The notes beneath the pieces are model-generated. The model was not told the DNA's origin. It searched no databases and saw nothing but the letters and a program-made list of their open reading frames with translations. The position numbers and the translations under genes are program-made. This document shows, piece after piece, positions 33,880 through 56,480 of a stretch of 64,000 bases of DNA. The stretch is from positions 691,899 through 755,898 of the forward strand of contig CM067450.1 of assembly GCA_034508935.3 (NCBI GenBank). The letters are read 5' to 3'. How positions within the stretch are numbered: the first letter of the stretch is position 1; each line of letters starts with the position of its first letter. Origin of the DNA: Berghia stephanieae. Taxonomy: Eukaryota; Mollusca; Gastropoda; Nudibranchia; Aeolidiidae.

Positions 33880-34910
33880 AATAATTTAGAGGGGTTGGTC
33901 AAATATTTTTTTCTAAAGGTTTGCCTTGGGTTGTTTCCCTTAGCTCGAGGAACCTGCGGATGACCTCCCTTGTATTTTTCGTTTTTCTGTCCGGCACTGT
34001 TGTATACATACAGTTGTAGGTTCTGGAAGGACTTCCGTAGGTTCACAGCACGTCCAAAGACGGGTTTTAAAAATATATATCGGGGGAGGGGGTGGGGGGG
34101 GGGGTTGGGATGTGGCAACTATCTTCGCGTGCTTCCACACTTGTGGGAGCTTTCCTTTTACCAGGACGTCAGACATTGCCTCTGCCAGCCAGGCTCGTGC
34201 CCTGGGGCCCAGATCCGTTCTTTACATCGCTAATGGCTGCACCCACTTCTCGGAGACTGAACGGGAAGTCCAGCCCGACTCCTCCGCAGGTAGCGTCCAA
34301 AATCGTACGTTACGCCTTGCGGACACCGCGCTCAAAAGCCTGATTAGGGACCCGTTTGCTACCGTTCTTTATATTCTTGGCAATTGTGTCTACCTCACAA
34401 TCCGGTGCAGCCTTCGCGTAGTTCCGGTACGGATCCAATTTCTTTATCAGACGCCAAGCGTGGCGGCTGGAGTGTGTAAGGTCGAGACTTTCCACGGTCT
34501 CCTGCCACCGTTGCTTCCTTCCTTCTGCCAGAGACTGAAGTAGTCTATCGGCTACGTCCTGGGAATGGGTCTGCTGGTGCTCCGTGTACAGCTTTTCCGA
34601 CTCTTCCGTCCAGCAAGGGGTGTAGAATTTCCGTTTGCCCCGTGGAATAGAGCGTTGAGCGCCTGTTAAATCTGGTTAGATTCTCGGACTTGGGAGGAAC
34701 GACAGGGCAAATCTGCTCGATATAGGAACTGAATTCCTCCCAGTTAGCTTTCCTGAAGTTCCATCTGCAAAGTGGGAGAGACTGCACCCTCGGTATTCTC
34801 ACCCCTATTGTGACAAGAACCGGCCTGTGCTGGCTGTGCGGAAAGTCCCCGAGCATCGTATTTTCTAGTCTGAATATGTTTTGATGGTCATTATTAAAGA
34901 TCATCCATTC
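33880..34910 (-). mobile_element. LINE fragment (I/Jockey group), post-endonuclease to RT start
   Basis: On the minus strand: MLGDFPHSQHRPVLVTIGVR and PRWNF-like LCRWNFRKANWEEFSSYIEQ, the endonuclease/RT linker. Then LDLTHSSRHAWRLIKKLDP, and MSDVLVKGKLPQVWKHAKIV at the RT start. The catalytic RT is absent and the frame changes between segments. It is probably the same broad LINE group as 950-2870. Confidence 0.7.
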
Positions 34911-35065
34911 CTTGCTTTTTTACCTCCCGTAATCCTAAGAATCTGCTTATACATTTTGCTACTCAAATAGTTATGCCACCTTTTAATTCTATCTAAAACA
35001 TATTCATTGTCTATTCGTTGTCCAGAGGACTGGTTGGTTACACACTTCCAGTGAGTTTTGAACCG
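34850..35065. repeat. Dispersed repeat, partner of 28600-28870
   Basis: It shares the TTTTCTAGTCTGAATA, AATAGTTATGCCACCTTTTA and TTACACACTTCCAGTGAG blocks with the earlier copy in the same orientation. Confidence 0.5.
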
Positions 35066-35099
35066 GAAAATAGGAAGGTGTGACGTCACGACTTCTCTG

Positions 35100-35240
35100 C
35101 CCGATGAATTCTATGTCCAGCATGGATACTAGGATCGATACCACCATGGATACCAACATGGACACCAGCATCGATAACAGCATGGATACCAGGATCGATA
35201 CCAACATGGACACCAGCATCGATACCAGCATGGATACCAG
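35100..35240 (+). repeat. 12-bp/24-bp minisatellite
   Basis: Units of the type ATGGATACCAACATGGACACC and ATCGATACCAGC alternate. The Met-Asp-Thr repeat frame is an artefact. Confidence 0.85.
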
Positions 35241-35357
35241 CCTGACGTCAAACCGTGTCGAGAAGTTGGAACAGAAATCCATATTTTGATGTTTTCTTGG
35301 TGACAGTGGAGTCGATTCTAACAGGTCCTGGTTATATCACGTGACAGGTAAAACTGT

Positions 35358-35359
35358 GT

Positions 35360-35416
<57 letters not shown>
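35358..35416 (+). repeat. (GTT)n microsatellite
   Basis: Pure TTG trinucleotides next to the start of a SINE. Confidence 0.95.
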
Positions 35417-35417
<1 letters not shown>

Positions 35418-35423
35418 GTTGTG

Positions 35424-35670
35424 TGGCTACGTGGTCTGGTGGCAGTATGCCTTTTTTACGAAACCCGACAATATCCGGCAAAGTTATGGGAAGTAGAAAC
35501 TGTGAGGAGTGAACCTGAGACTATGGTTATCGGCGGGTTTCGTAAAAAAGACACACCCTTGTGGTATGGCACTCGTACTAATGTTAAGTGTTGCTGTTCT
35601 TTAAGGACCCCTTGTAAAACGCTTTGAGCACGTTTAGTGGATATTGTGCTATACAAATGATCAATTTTTT
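35424..35670 (+). mobile_element. SINE family A copy interrupted by a 100-bp foldback
   Basis: The head GGCTACGTGGTCTGGTGGC and the 3' end GCTTTGAGCACGTTTAGTG with GATATTGTGCTATACAAA match the family. The middle of the SINE is replaced or interrupted by the foldback at 35451-35550. Confidence 0.7.
35451..35550. repeat. Perfect 17-bp inverted repeat delimiting exactly 100 bp
   Basis: CTTTTTTACGAAACCCG at 35451-35467 and its exact reverse complement at 35534-35550 bound a 66-bp interior. It lies inside a SINE and could be a tiny foldback transposon. Confidence 0.8.
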
Positions 35671-35675
35671 TTGGT

Positions 35676-35985
35676 GGCTATTTGGTCTTCTGGTTTTATA
35701 TTCTATTTCGAATCGGAAGGTCCTAGGTTCGAGCCTCACTCGGCGCATAGTTGAGTCCTTGGAAATGGCTCTTTACTCACATTCTCTCACTGTATTCAGG
35801 TGTAAAATGAGTACCTGGCCGTTAACAGCGTTGTCTCGGTCGAAAAAAGAATGTATTACATATCGCCTAACATGGTTCATGTATCGTCCTTCATGTTTAG
35901 TGTTGTTGTTGTTGTTGATTAGGAACCCGTATAAAGCGGCTTGAGCCCATTTATTGGATATTCCTCTATATGAAAGCTCAACTAT
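35676..35985 (+). mobile_element. SINE family A, full-length copy
   Basis: tRNA-like head with B box GGTTCGAGCCTCACTCGG, then CTCTTTACTCACATTCTCTC, GAGTACCTGGCCGTTAACAG, a TTG run, and the tail TTATTGGATATTCCTCTATA. Confidence 0.85.
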
Positions 35986-36009
35986 AAAAACTCAATGTTT
36001 AATAACCGA

Positions 36010-36325
36010 TACATCTGGCTGACAGCTGGGTGGGGTTCCCTGCCTCCCATCGTGGACAGGGAGGTACCTACTAGGTGTCTTCTATACCCCTATATCTGTT
36101 TTCCAATTGCTCTTCTTATGCTGGTGTCTGGGTGAAACATTTAGGTAGTCTCAAACTAAGTACACTGATAGTGTGCTCTTGGAATCGACATCTGCTCCGT
36201 TTTTGTACCATTCCCCTTTGTCTTACTTTTTTCTCAAGTCCTTTTAATCATACATCTAGAAAGCTTTTACTATCCAATTTTCATCCTTTTTTACTGGCGC
36301 TATTATGACCTAAATATGTTGCAAG
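36010..36325 (+). repeat. Dispersed repeat family R, copy split by a hAT element
   Basis: It begins with one 65-bp-type unit in this orientation (GCTGGGTGGGGTTCCCTGCC), jumps by internal deletion to CTCAAACTAAGTACACTGAT, and reaches TTTTACTGGCGCTATTATGA and GTTGCAAG, where a transposon interrupts it. The rest (GTTGCAAGCGCCGTAAAACC) resumes at 37564. Confidence 0.8.
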
Positions 36326-36703
36326 CAGCGGCGTGGCATGCTTACAGTATAAAGTGGTGCCAGACGAAAATGACTTACACATGCTACATGTGTAAATATA
36401 AAAGAAAGAAAAAAAACCTTACATACTTGTAAAGTAAATTTGCATGGTGATGTTTCTATTCCTGCAAATCTTTTCAATAGTTTGTTTATATAAATCACGA
36501 ACAAATATATTGATTGGAGTTTGGACACTGAGGGAAATGGCTAAAGGGACACATGCAGACATTGAATGTCAATCGAACAAAGGGTAATTTCAAAACTTAC
36601 AAAGCGTAAGAATGTAAACAGCCCATGGCCTATTAAAAGAGTACTGTAGTTACGTCATGAAACAGCCCCATTCCACTTCGGAAATCAAACATGACACCAT
36701 ACA

Positions 36704-36782
<79 letters not shown>

Positions 36783-36968
36783 CCTATCTGTGTGTGTGTG
36801 TGTGTGTGTGTATGTGAGATGAACGCGCACGCACACACACACACACACAAAGTCAAACACGCATATTCACGCGAAGATCATGCATTTAGCATATAGCATC
36901 ACTATCAAGAAATGTTTGACTTAACTCGTTCACATTCCATCATATCAATTTTTGCAGCAATAATAATA

Positions 36969-37015
<47 letters not shown>

Positions 37016-37563
37016 AATAATAATAAATTAATATATACAATAATCACGACACAGAGAGAGAAACAAATTAACTTGTTAATAATCGTGATTTCGATAATAA
37101 TAAAGATGGTCGAAGTTACCATACTATGACTAGGACGTAAATGACCAACATTAGCTATTTTTCCCCAGTCCAACAGAGTTGGAGCAAAAATTTCTCGGCA
37201 CCTGAGGCGGGTTTTTTCTCGTATGTGAAGATGGTAAAAATTCGAGCCAGGTATTCAATGTGGCAACATTATAGTACATTATAGTAATAGCCTTAAATGG
37301 TGCCAGCAAAAATCCGCTCATTGCAATCGTTTGAGTGGGGAAATCCAGTCGCTCAGCCATGGTACACAGTCGCGGACTGTGTGAATCGGGAGAAAAGCGT
37401 GGATAGAAGGCGTTGAGACAGAAAGGGAGTCTGTTTCGCACTGTTGATAAAAGGCGATATATACCATTTCTCAGTTTTATATATTTTAAAAAATGCTGTT
37501 ATCCATTTTTAAAACATGGATGTGGTGCCAGGCACCATTTGAACCAATAGAGCCACGCCCCTG
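36326..37563. mobile_element. hAT-superfamily non-autonomous transposon, 1238 bp
   Basis: The exact 8-bp target duplication GTTGCAAG is at 36318-36325 and 37564-37571. The ends are CAGCGGCGTGGCATGC on the left and CAGGGGCGTGGCTCT reversed on the right, the CAGnGGCGTGG style typical of hAT elements. Subterminal GGTGCCAG blocks are also inverted. The family R sequence on either side is restored to consensus by removing the element and one duplication. The interior carries (TC)n, (GT)n and (ATG)n microsatellites and only short frames, with no hAT transposase. Confidence 0.9.
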
Positions 37564-37599
37564 GTTGCAAGCGCCGTAAAACCTAGAAAAACAAACAAA

Positions 37600-37740
37600 A
37601 CAAACATTCCCATTTGTCTTAATTTTTCTTCAATTCCTTTTAACTGTACATCTAGAATGTTTTTACTATCCAATTTTTTTCTTTTTACTGGCGCTGATAT
37701 GACCTGAATGTGTGCAAGCGCCGTAAAACCCTTAAAAACA
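37600..37740 (+). repeat. Dispersed repeat family R, extra 3' end in tandem
   Basis: A second copy of the family 3' end follows directly: TTTTACTGGCGCTGATATGA to CAAGCGCCGTAAAACCC with an A-rich tail. Confidence 0.75.
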
Positions 37741-38669
37741 AACAAATCTGGCGGACAGCTTAGGTGCACATTTTAGACGCATGGAATAAATAAAGAAAAC
37801 GTCTTTGAGGAGATTTTTATGTTTTTGTTGTTGTTGTTGTTGTATTTTACGCATTTCAATGGGAAACAAACACAACAATATCTTTAAAGAGATAAATATT
37901 GGGCATAGAGTAAGGTAAGTAATACTCGCACTATTACAGCGCATTTTATGGATTGGACTCTGCCCACATTTTAACATGTCTAACAACTGAAGGCAATTAT
38001 GGACTTGATTTAATATTGTTGTTATGTAAAATATATTATGTTGGTTTGAGAGTATTTGCATTCCAACAATAAGACCTCACCATTTGGTTCGTCAGACCTG
38101 TATATATGGACATTCCGTTTTGACTCAACTAATGGGTGTTACATTCATTCGGATTGAATGGAACCAAATGTTCATTTCATACAGTCCTTGTCGATAGGTG
38201 GGTACTCTTTTTACGGCCCTATCGGTATCTTGATAAACTCATTCACACCTGAGTATTGTCGGATAATGTGTATAGGTGTTACTCAAGGAAAAAGCTGTCG
38301 ATTTCATATAAATGTACGGTCATTGAACATGATGATTAACGCTTGACACACACACAGGCCTTTCAAAAACTCTCATCACATACTTTCACACAGGCACACC
38401 GACTCACTACCCCCCCCCCCACACACACACTCACGCACATACACACACACACACACAGAACTCACACACACAGACAAGCACACACACACAAACATCCACA
38501 CATGGTACTATAAAGTGAATGCATCATCAACCAAATGATGAACAAAGACCACACACAGACAATTCCACACAAGACTGGTATCCCAATGTTGACTTTGTGG
38601 TTTGAATGCCGCCATTTTGGCAGTTGTGTTAACCCGTAAATATAGAATGAAATTGACCTCACTCAGGTC

Positions 38670-38713
<44 letters not shown>

Positions 38714-38774
38714 TATTATTATTATTATTATTATTTATTATTATATTATATATTATATTATTATTATTATTTTG
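37741..38774. other. Spacer with short microsatellites; no gene
   Basis: CA-rich stretches lie at 38410-38500 and ATT trinucleotides at 38669-38770. A fragment at 38060-38130 matches the 29655-29790 duplication. No coding evidence. Confidence 0.55.
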
Positions 38775-39085
38775 GTTCTCACTCAACTGTATTAACCAGA
38801 CTATAAACGTTCATGGATACACACTGTTTTGTGTGTTGGTCTGTTATACTTCCGGATGGCAATGTTGTTAGTTTCTTAGCCAAGCGCACACTATCTATAG
38901 GTGCTGTGCGCTTGGCTAACAAACTCACAACACTGCTATCCGGAAGTGTAACGGACCAACACACAAAACTATTTGTAACCTTCAAACGTTTATAGTCTGG
39001 TTAATACAGTTCAGTGAGAATTGATCATAAACGCGAATGGCAAAAACCAACAACAAAGACCTGAGTGACGTCAACTTCGTTCTGA
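38775..39085. mobile_element. Two CTATAGATAG MITE copies head to head
   Basis: The plus-oriented copy ends AAGCGCACACTATCTATAG at 38900 and is followed at once by an inverted copy starting CTATAGGTGCTGTGCGCTTG and running to about 39085 (CTGAGTGACGTCAACTTCG). The pair forms a long imperfect palindrome. Confidence 0.75.
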
Positions 39086-39087
39086 AC

Positions 39088-39335
39088 CACCACCACCACC
39101 ACTACCACCACTTCTGCCATCACCAACACCTAAACAACAACCACCACCACCACCACTACCACTCCCACCACTTCTGCCATCACCAACACCTAAACAACAA
39201 CCACCACCACCACCACTACCACTCCCACCACTTCTGCCATCACCAACACCTAAACAACAACCACCACCACCACCACCACTACCACCACTTCTGCCATCAC
39301 GAACACCTAAACAACAACCACCACCACCCCGGCAC
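39088..39335 (+). repeat. 60-bp CCA-rich minisatellite next to the DUF229 stop
   Basis: About four units contain CCACTTCTGCCATCACCAAC and ACCTAAACAACAACCACC. On the coding strand it starts within about 15 bp of the stop codon, so it may be transcribed as 3' UTR. Confidence 0.9.
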
Positions 39336-39336
39336 A

Positions 39337-51729
<12,393 letters not shown>

Positions 51730-51959
51730 TGACTTTCAAAGACGGAAATGCTTCATCACTGGAGAGCCTGAGATTGATTCGTATTAAAATTCTGTCTGAA
51801 GTAAAAAAAACCCCAAAAACAAACAAAAATAGACATGGAGTCAATAAATACTTTATCAAATGATTTTGTCATCAATTCTAACAAAAATGATACAAGGGTA
51901 AATAAATAAAGTAACGAAATGAGAAGAGAACAAAAAGAGACCAAAAACTATTTACAATT

Positions 51960-52070
51960 TATGCTTTGCGTTTAAGTAAAACTCTCACAACATCCGACAG
52001 CCGGATATAACGTACCAACACACAAAACTATGTGAAACCTTGAACATTTATAATCTGAGTGCGTGTTAAT
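51960..52070. mobile_element. CTATAGATAG-family MITE fragment
   Basis: It carries ACTCTCACAACATCCGACAG, GTACCAACACACAAAACTA and ACATTTATAATCTGA. The other end is missing where the satellite begins. Confidence 0.55.
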
Positions 52071-52157
52071 TTAGTAACATCTATACCATATTATTTTCAA
52101 AATGCTTGAGAGATTTACAATGTTTGGAATGTACACGTCAAACTAAGAAACTTAATG

Positions 52158-54985
52158 GCACACGACCCTAGTACTGACCGATGCACACGACCCTAGTACT
52201 GACCGATGCCACACGACCCTAGTACTGACCGATGGCACACGACCCTAGTACTGACCGATGCCACACGACCCTAGTACTGACCGATGCCACACGACCCTAG
52301 TACTGACCGATGACACACGACCCTAGTATTGACCGATTCCACATGACCTTAGTACTGACCGATGCCACACTTCGACCCTTGTACTGACCGATGCCACACT
52401 ACCCTAGTAGTGACCGATGCCACACGACCCTAGTACTGACCGATGCCACACGACCCTAGTATTGCCCGATGGCACATGACCCTAGTACTGACCGATGCCA
52501 CATGACCCTAGTACTGACCGATGGCACACGACCTAGTACTGACCGATGCCACATGACCCTAGTACTGACCGATGCCACACAACCCTAGTACTGACCGATG
52601 CCACATGACCCTAGTACTGACCGATGCCACACGACCCTAATACTGACCGATGCCACACGACCCTAGTACTGACCGATGCCAGACGACCCGAGAACTGACC
52701 GATGGCACACGACCCTAGTATTGACCGATGCCACATGACCCTAGTACTGACCGATGCCACATGACCCTAGCACTGACCGATGCCACACGACCCTAGTACT
52801 GACCGATGCCACACGACCCTAGTACTGACCGATGCCACACGACCCTAGTATTGACCGATGCCAGACGACCCTAGTACTGACCGATGCCACACTTCGACCC
52901 TAGTAGTGACCGATGCCACACGAACCTAGTACTGACCGATGACACACGACCCTAGTACTGACCGATGCCACACGACCCTAGTATTGACCGATTCCACATG
53001 ACCTTAGTACTGACAGATGCCACACTTCGACCCTTGTACCCACCGATGCCACACTACCCGAGTACTGACCGATGCCACACAACCCTAGTACTGACCGATG
53101 GCACACGACCCTAGTACTGACCGATGCCACATGACCCTAGTATTGACCGATGGCACACAACCCTAGTACTGACCGATGGCACACGACCCTAGTACTGACT
53201 GATGCCACACGACCCTAGTACTGACCGATGCCACACGACCCTAGTACTGACCGACGGCACACAACCCTAGTACTGACCGATGGCACATGACCCTAGTACT
53301 GACCGATGCCACACGACCCTAGTACTGACCGATGCCACACGACCCTAGTAGTGACCGATGCCACACGACCCTAGTACTGACTGATGCCACACGACCCTAG
53401 TACTGACCGATGCCACACGACCCTAGTACTGACCGATGCCACACGACCCTAATACTGACCGATGTCACACGACCTTAGTACTGACCGATGTCACACGACC
53501 CTAGTACTGACCGATGCCACACGACCCTAGTAGTGACCAATGCCACACTTCGACCCTAGTAGTGACCGATGCCACACGACCCTAGTAGTGACCGATGCCA
53601 CACGACCCTAATACTGACCGATGGCACACGACCCTAGTACTGACCGATGTCACACGACCCTAGTACTGACCGATGCCACACGACCCTAGTACTGACCGAT
53701 GCCACACATGCCTAGTTCTGACCGATGCCACACAACCCTAGTACTGACCGATGCCACAAGACCCTAGTACTGACCGATGCCACACGACCCTAGTACTGTA
53801 CCGATGCCACACGACCCTAGTACTGACCGACGGCACACAACCCTAGTACTGACCGATGCCACACGACCCAAGTACTGACCGATGCCACACGACCCTAGTA
53901 CTGACCGATGGCACACGACCCTAGTACTGACCGATGGCATACGACCCTAGTACTGACCGATGCCACATGACCCTAGTACTGACCGATGCCACACGACCCT
54001 AGTATTGACCGATGCCACATGACCCTAGTACTGACCGATGCCACACGACCCTAGTACTGACCGATGCCACACAACCCTAGTACTGACCGATGCCACACGA
54101 CCCTAGTACTGACCGATGCCAGACGACCCTAGTACTGACTGATGGCACACGACCCTAGTACTGACCGATGCCACACGACTAGTACTGACCGATGCCACAC
54201 GACCCTAGTACTGACCGACGGCACACGACCCTAGTACTGACCGATGCCACACAACCCTAGTACTGACCGATGCCAGACGACCCTAGTACTGACCGATGGC
54301 ACACGACCCTAGTACTGACCGATGCCACACGACCCTAGTACTGACCGATGCCACACGACCCTAGTAGTGACCGATGCCACACTTCGACCCTTGTACTGAC
54401 CGATGCCACACGACCCTAGTACTGACCGATGCCACACGACCCTAGTACTGACCAATGCCACACGACCCTAGTAGTGACCGATGCCACACGACCCTAATAC
54501 TGACCAATGCCACATGACCCTAGTACTGACCGATGTCACACGACCCTAGTACTGACCGATGCCACACGACCCTAGTAGTGACCGATGCCACACTTCGACC
54601 CTTGTACTGACCGATGCCACACGACCCTAGTAGTGACCGATGCCACACGACCATAGTACTGACCGATGACACACAACGCTTGTACTGACCGATGGCACAT
54701 GACCCTAGTACTGACCGATGGCATACGACCCTAGTACTGACCGATGCCACATGACCCTAGTACTGACCGATGCCACACGACCCTAGTACTGATCGATGCC
54801 ACACGACCCTAGTACTGACCACGACCCTAGTACTGACCGATGGCACATGACCCTAGTACTGACCGATGGCATACGACCCTAGTACTGACTGATGCCACAC
54901 GACCCTAGTACTGACTGATGCCACACGACCCTAGTACTGACCGATGCCACACGACCCTAGTACTGACCGATGCCACACGACACAT
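52158..54985 (+). repeat. 26-bp satellite, about 109 units
   Basis: The unit is ACCCTAGTACTGACCGATGC followed by CACACG, spanning 2.8 kb. Point variants (GGCACA/GCCACA, ACATGA, AGTAGTG, AATACTG) and a recurrent 2-base insertion giving CACTTCGACCC are scattered, with some longer blocks repeated, such as the stretches around 52340-52400 and 52990-53050. This implies duplication of multi-unit blocks. The array is older and more diverged than the 100-bp satellite. Confidence 0.97.
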
Positions 54986-55109
54986 CTCACAATCCAAAAG
55001 ACAGGGCCACACTCAAGCATTGGCTCATGGTGGGTCATCTAGAAGAACGTTCTAGAAAGAATTCCAAGTCAACTTTGAGTGTTCTCTGACCAAATCATAT
55101 GCTGAGAAC

Positions 55110-55335
55110 AGAATAACGAAAACGGAATATTTTGGGCTCAAATCCCCTCTACAGCTAATAACACAAACAAACCATGAATAACGCCGCTGGATGGATGGCC
55201 GATTTCACTGGGCTTTTTCTTATCGACTCAACAAGGGGTTTTAGCCCGAAGAGTTCCATGATTGAATGATGGATATTTTTCGTTCTTTTTAAAATCTGTT
55301 CTATTTATGTTTATCTTCCCCCCCCCCCCAGTCCA
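55110..55335 (+). mobile_element. Inverted-arm element, copy d
   Basis: The left arm CGGAATATTTTGGGCTCAAA, then TCCCCTCTACAGC and the right arm AAGGGGTTTTAGCCCGAAGA, then GTTCCATGATTG are inverted about 80 bp apart. A single AGTCCACGGTGCCGTCAAC follows at about 55330, aligned with the AGTCCACAAGTTGTCGCC core of the expanded arrays, but here unexpanded. Confidence 0.65.
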
Positions 55336-55945
55336 CGGTGCCGTCAACTGGGGTATGTAAGGGTAAACTTTGAATTTTGGATCAATAACAGATTGTTTCA
55401 TTTTTGTGGCAATTATTTCCTTTGATAAAAATTCCAGTCTTTTAACGTGTACAATACCTGCAACAAACCTGACGTTATTTAAAATACTCCAAAGTGTCTC
55501 CAATTCACGGTATTTAGCACACAGCCTGGTAGTTACGCCAAATCCAATTCGTGAACTGCGTGAGAAATGTCCATGACTGACTTTTGATGATTTGAGATTA
55601 TTTTATCTTTCTATATATCGGATTTTGAATGACTCGTTGACACGAACCCTGACCTTTATCGAGTCGATGGGTGACGACGGTTTGGTGTGACGGCTGGATT
55701 GAAAGAAAATGCATGTGGATTGCTATTGATGTTCTAACGTCATATTATGTGAAAAGGACGTAAGCCACAACGTTAACAAACAGGATCTATTTATATGAGG
55801 GGAATCCCAGTTTCATGGCACACACACACACACACACACACTCACACACACTCACACACACTCACACACACTTACACACACACACACACACACACACACT
55901 ACGATCTGAGTAGTGTAGTAATGTCCAATATAACACTATCAGTAT
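55336..55945. other. Spacer with (CA)n microsatellite at 55815-55900
   Basis: Interrupted ACACAC and TCACAC units precede the LINE. No gene was recognised. Confidence 0.6.
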
Positions 55946-56002
55946 CAGTATCAGAAATACACAATTATACACCACCCACTATTGACACATCGTTTTTTAA
56001 AG

Positions 56003-56480
56003 TAAGAAAGAGGGGAGAAAAGGAGGAATAAAAACAAAATTTAACAGACGGCCTTTTCGTCCATTTTTACCCTGTGTAGTGACAGGTAATGTAAGATCAC
56101 TGAAAAATAAAATTGATGAACTGTTTTCACTGTGTCGTTTTAATAGTGACTTTCGTCAAGCCTCCATAATAGCGTTAACAGAGACTTGGCTATCTCCTCA
56201 CATACCATCATCATGTTTTAATATTGAACAATATTCACTATTTCGAGGAGATCGGACTAATGTAAATAAACGAACTGGGGGTGGGGTGTGCACATATATT
56301 AACAACAAATGGTGCCACCCCAATAACTGTCAGATAAAGAAAATGTATTGTGACGATTATATTGAATTTATTACTGTTTCGTCACGACCATATTATCTAC
56401 CCCGGGAATATACTCATGTCATCATCATCAACGTCTACATTCCACCATCATCAGACAACACCACAGCGAAAAATATTTGA
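56003..56480 (+). CDS. LINE apurinic-type endonuclease, N-terminal part
   Basis: It reads TGNVRSLKNKIDELFSL, IIALTETWLSPHIPSSCFNI, FRGDRTNVNKRTGGGVCTYI and HVIIINVYIPPSSD. The EN signature ETWL and the GGG-V-YI stretch are intact. The true frame extends upstream of the first ATG at 56079. The frame ends at a stop 12 bases after a short A5 run, and the GDFN motif follows in the next frame. Confidence 0.85.

Noticed and set aside
52158-54985. CRISPR-like array
   Set aside because: The 26-bp units are contiguous with no unique spacers, in an animal genome. It is a satellite.
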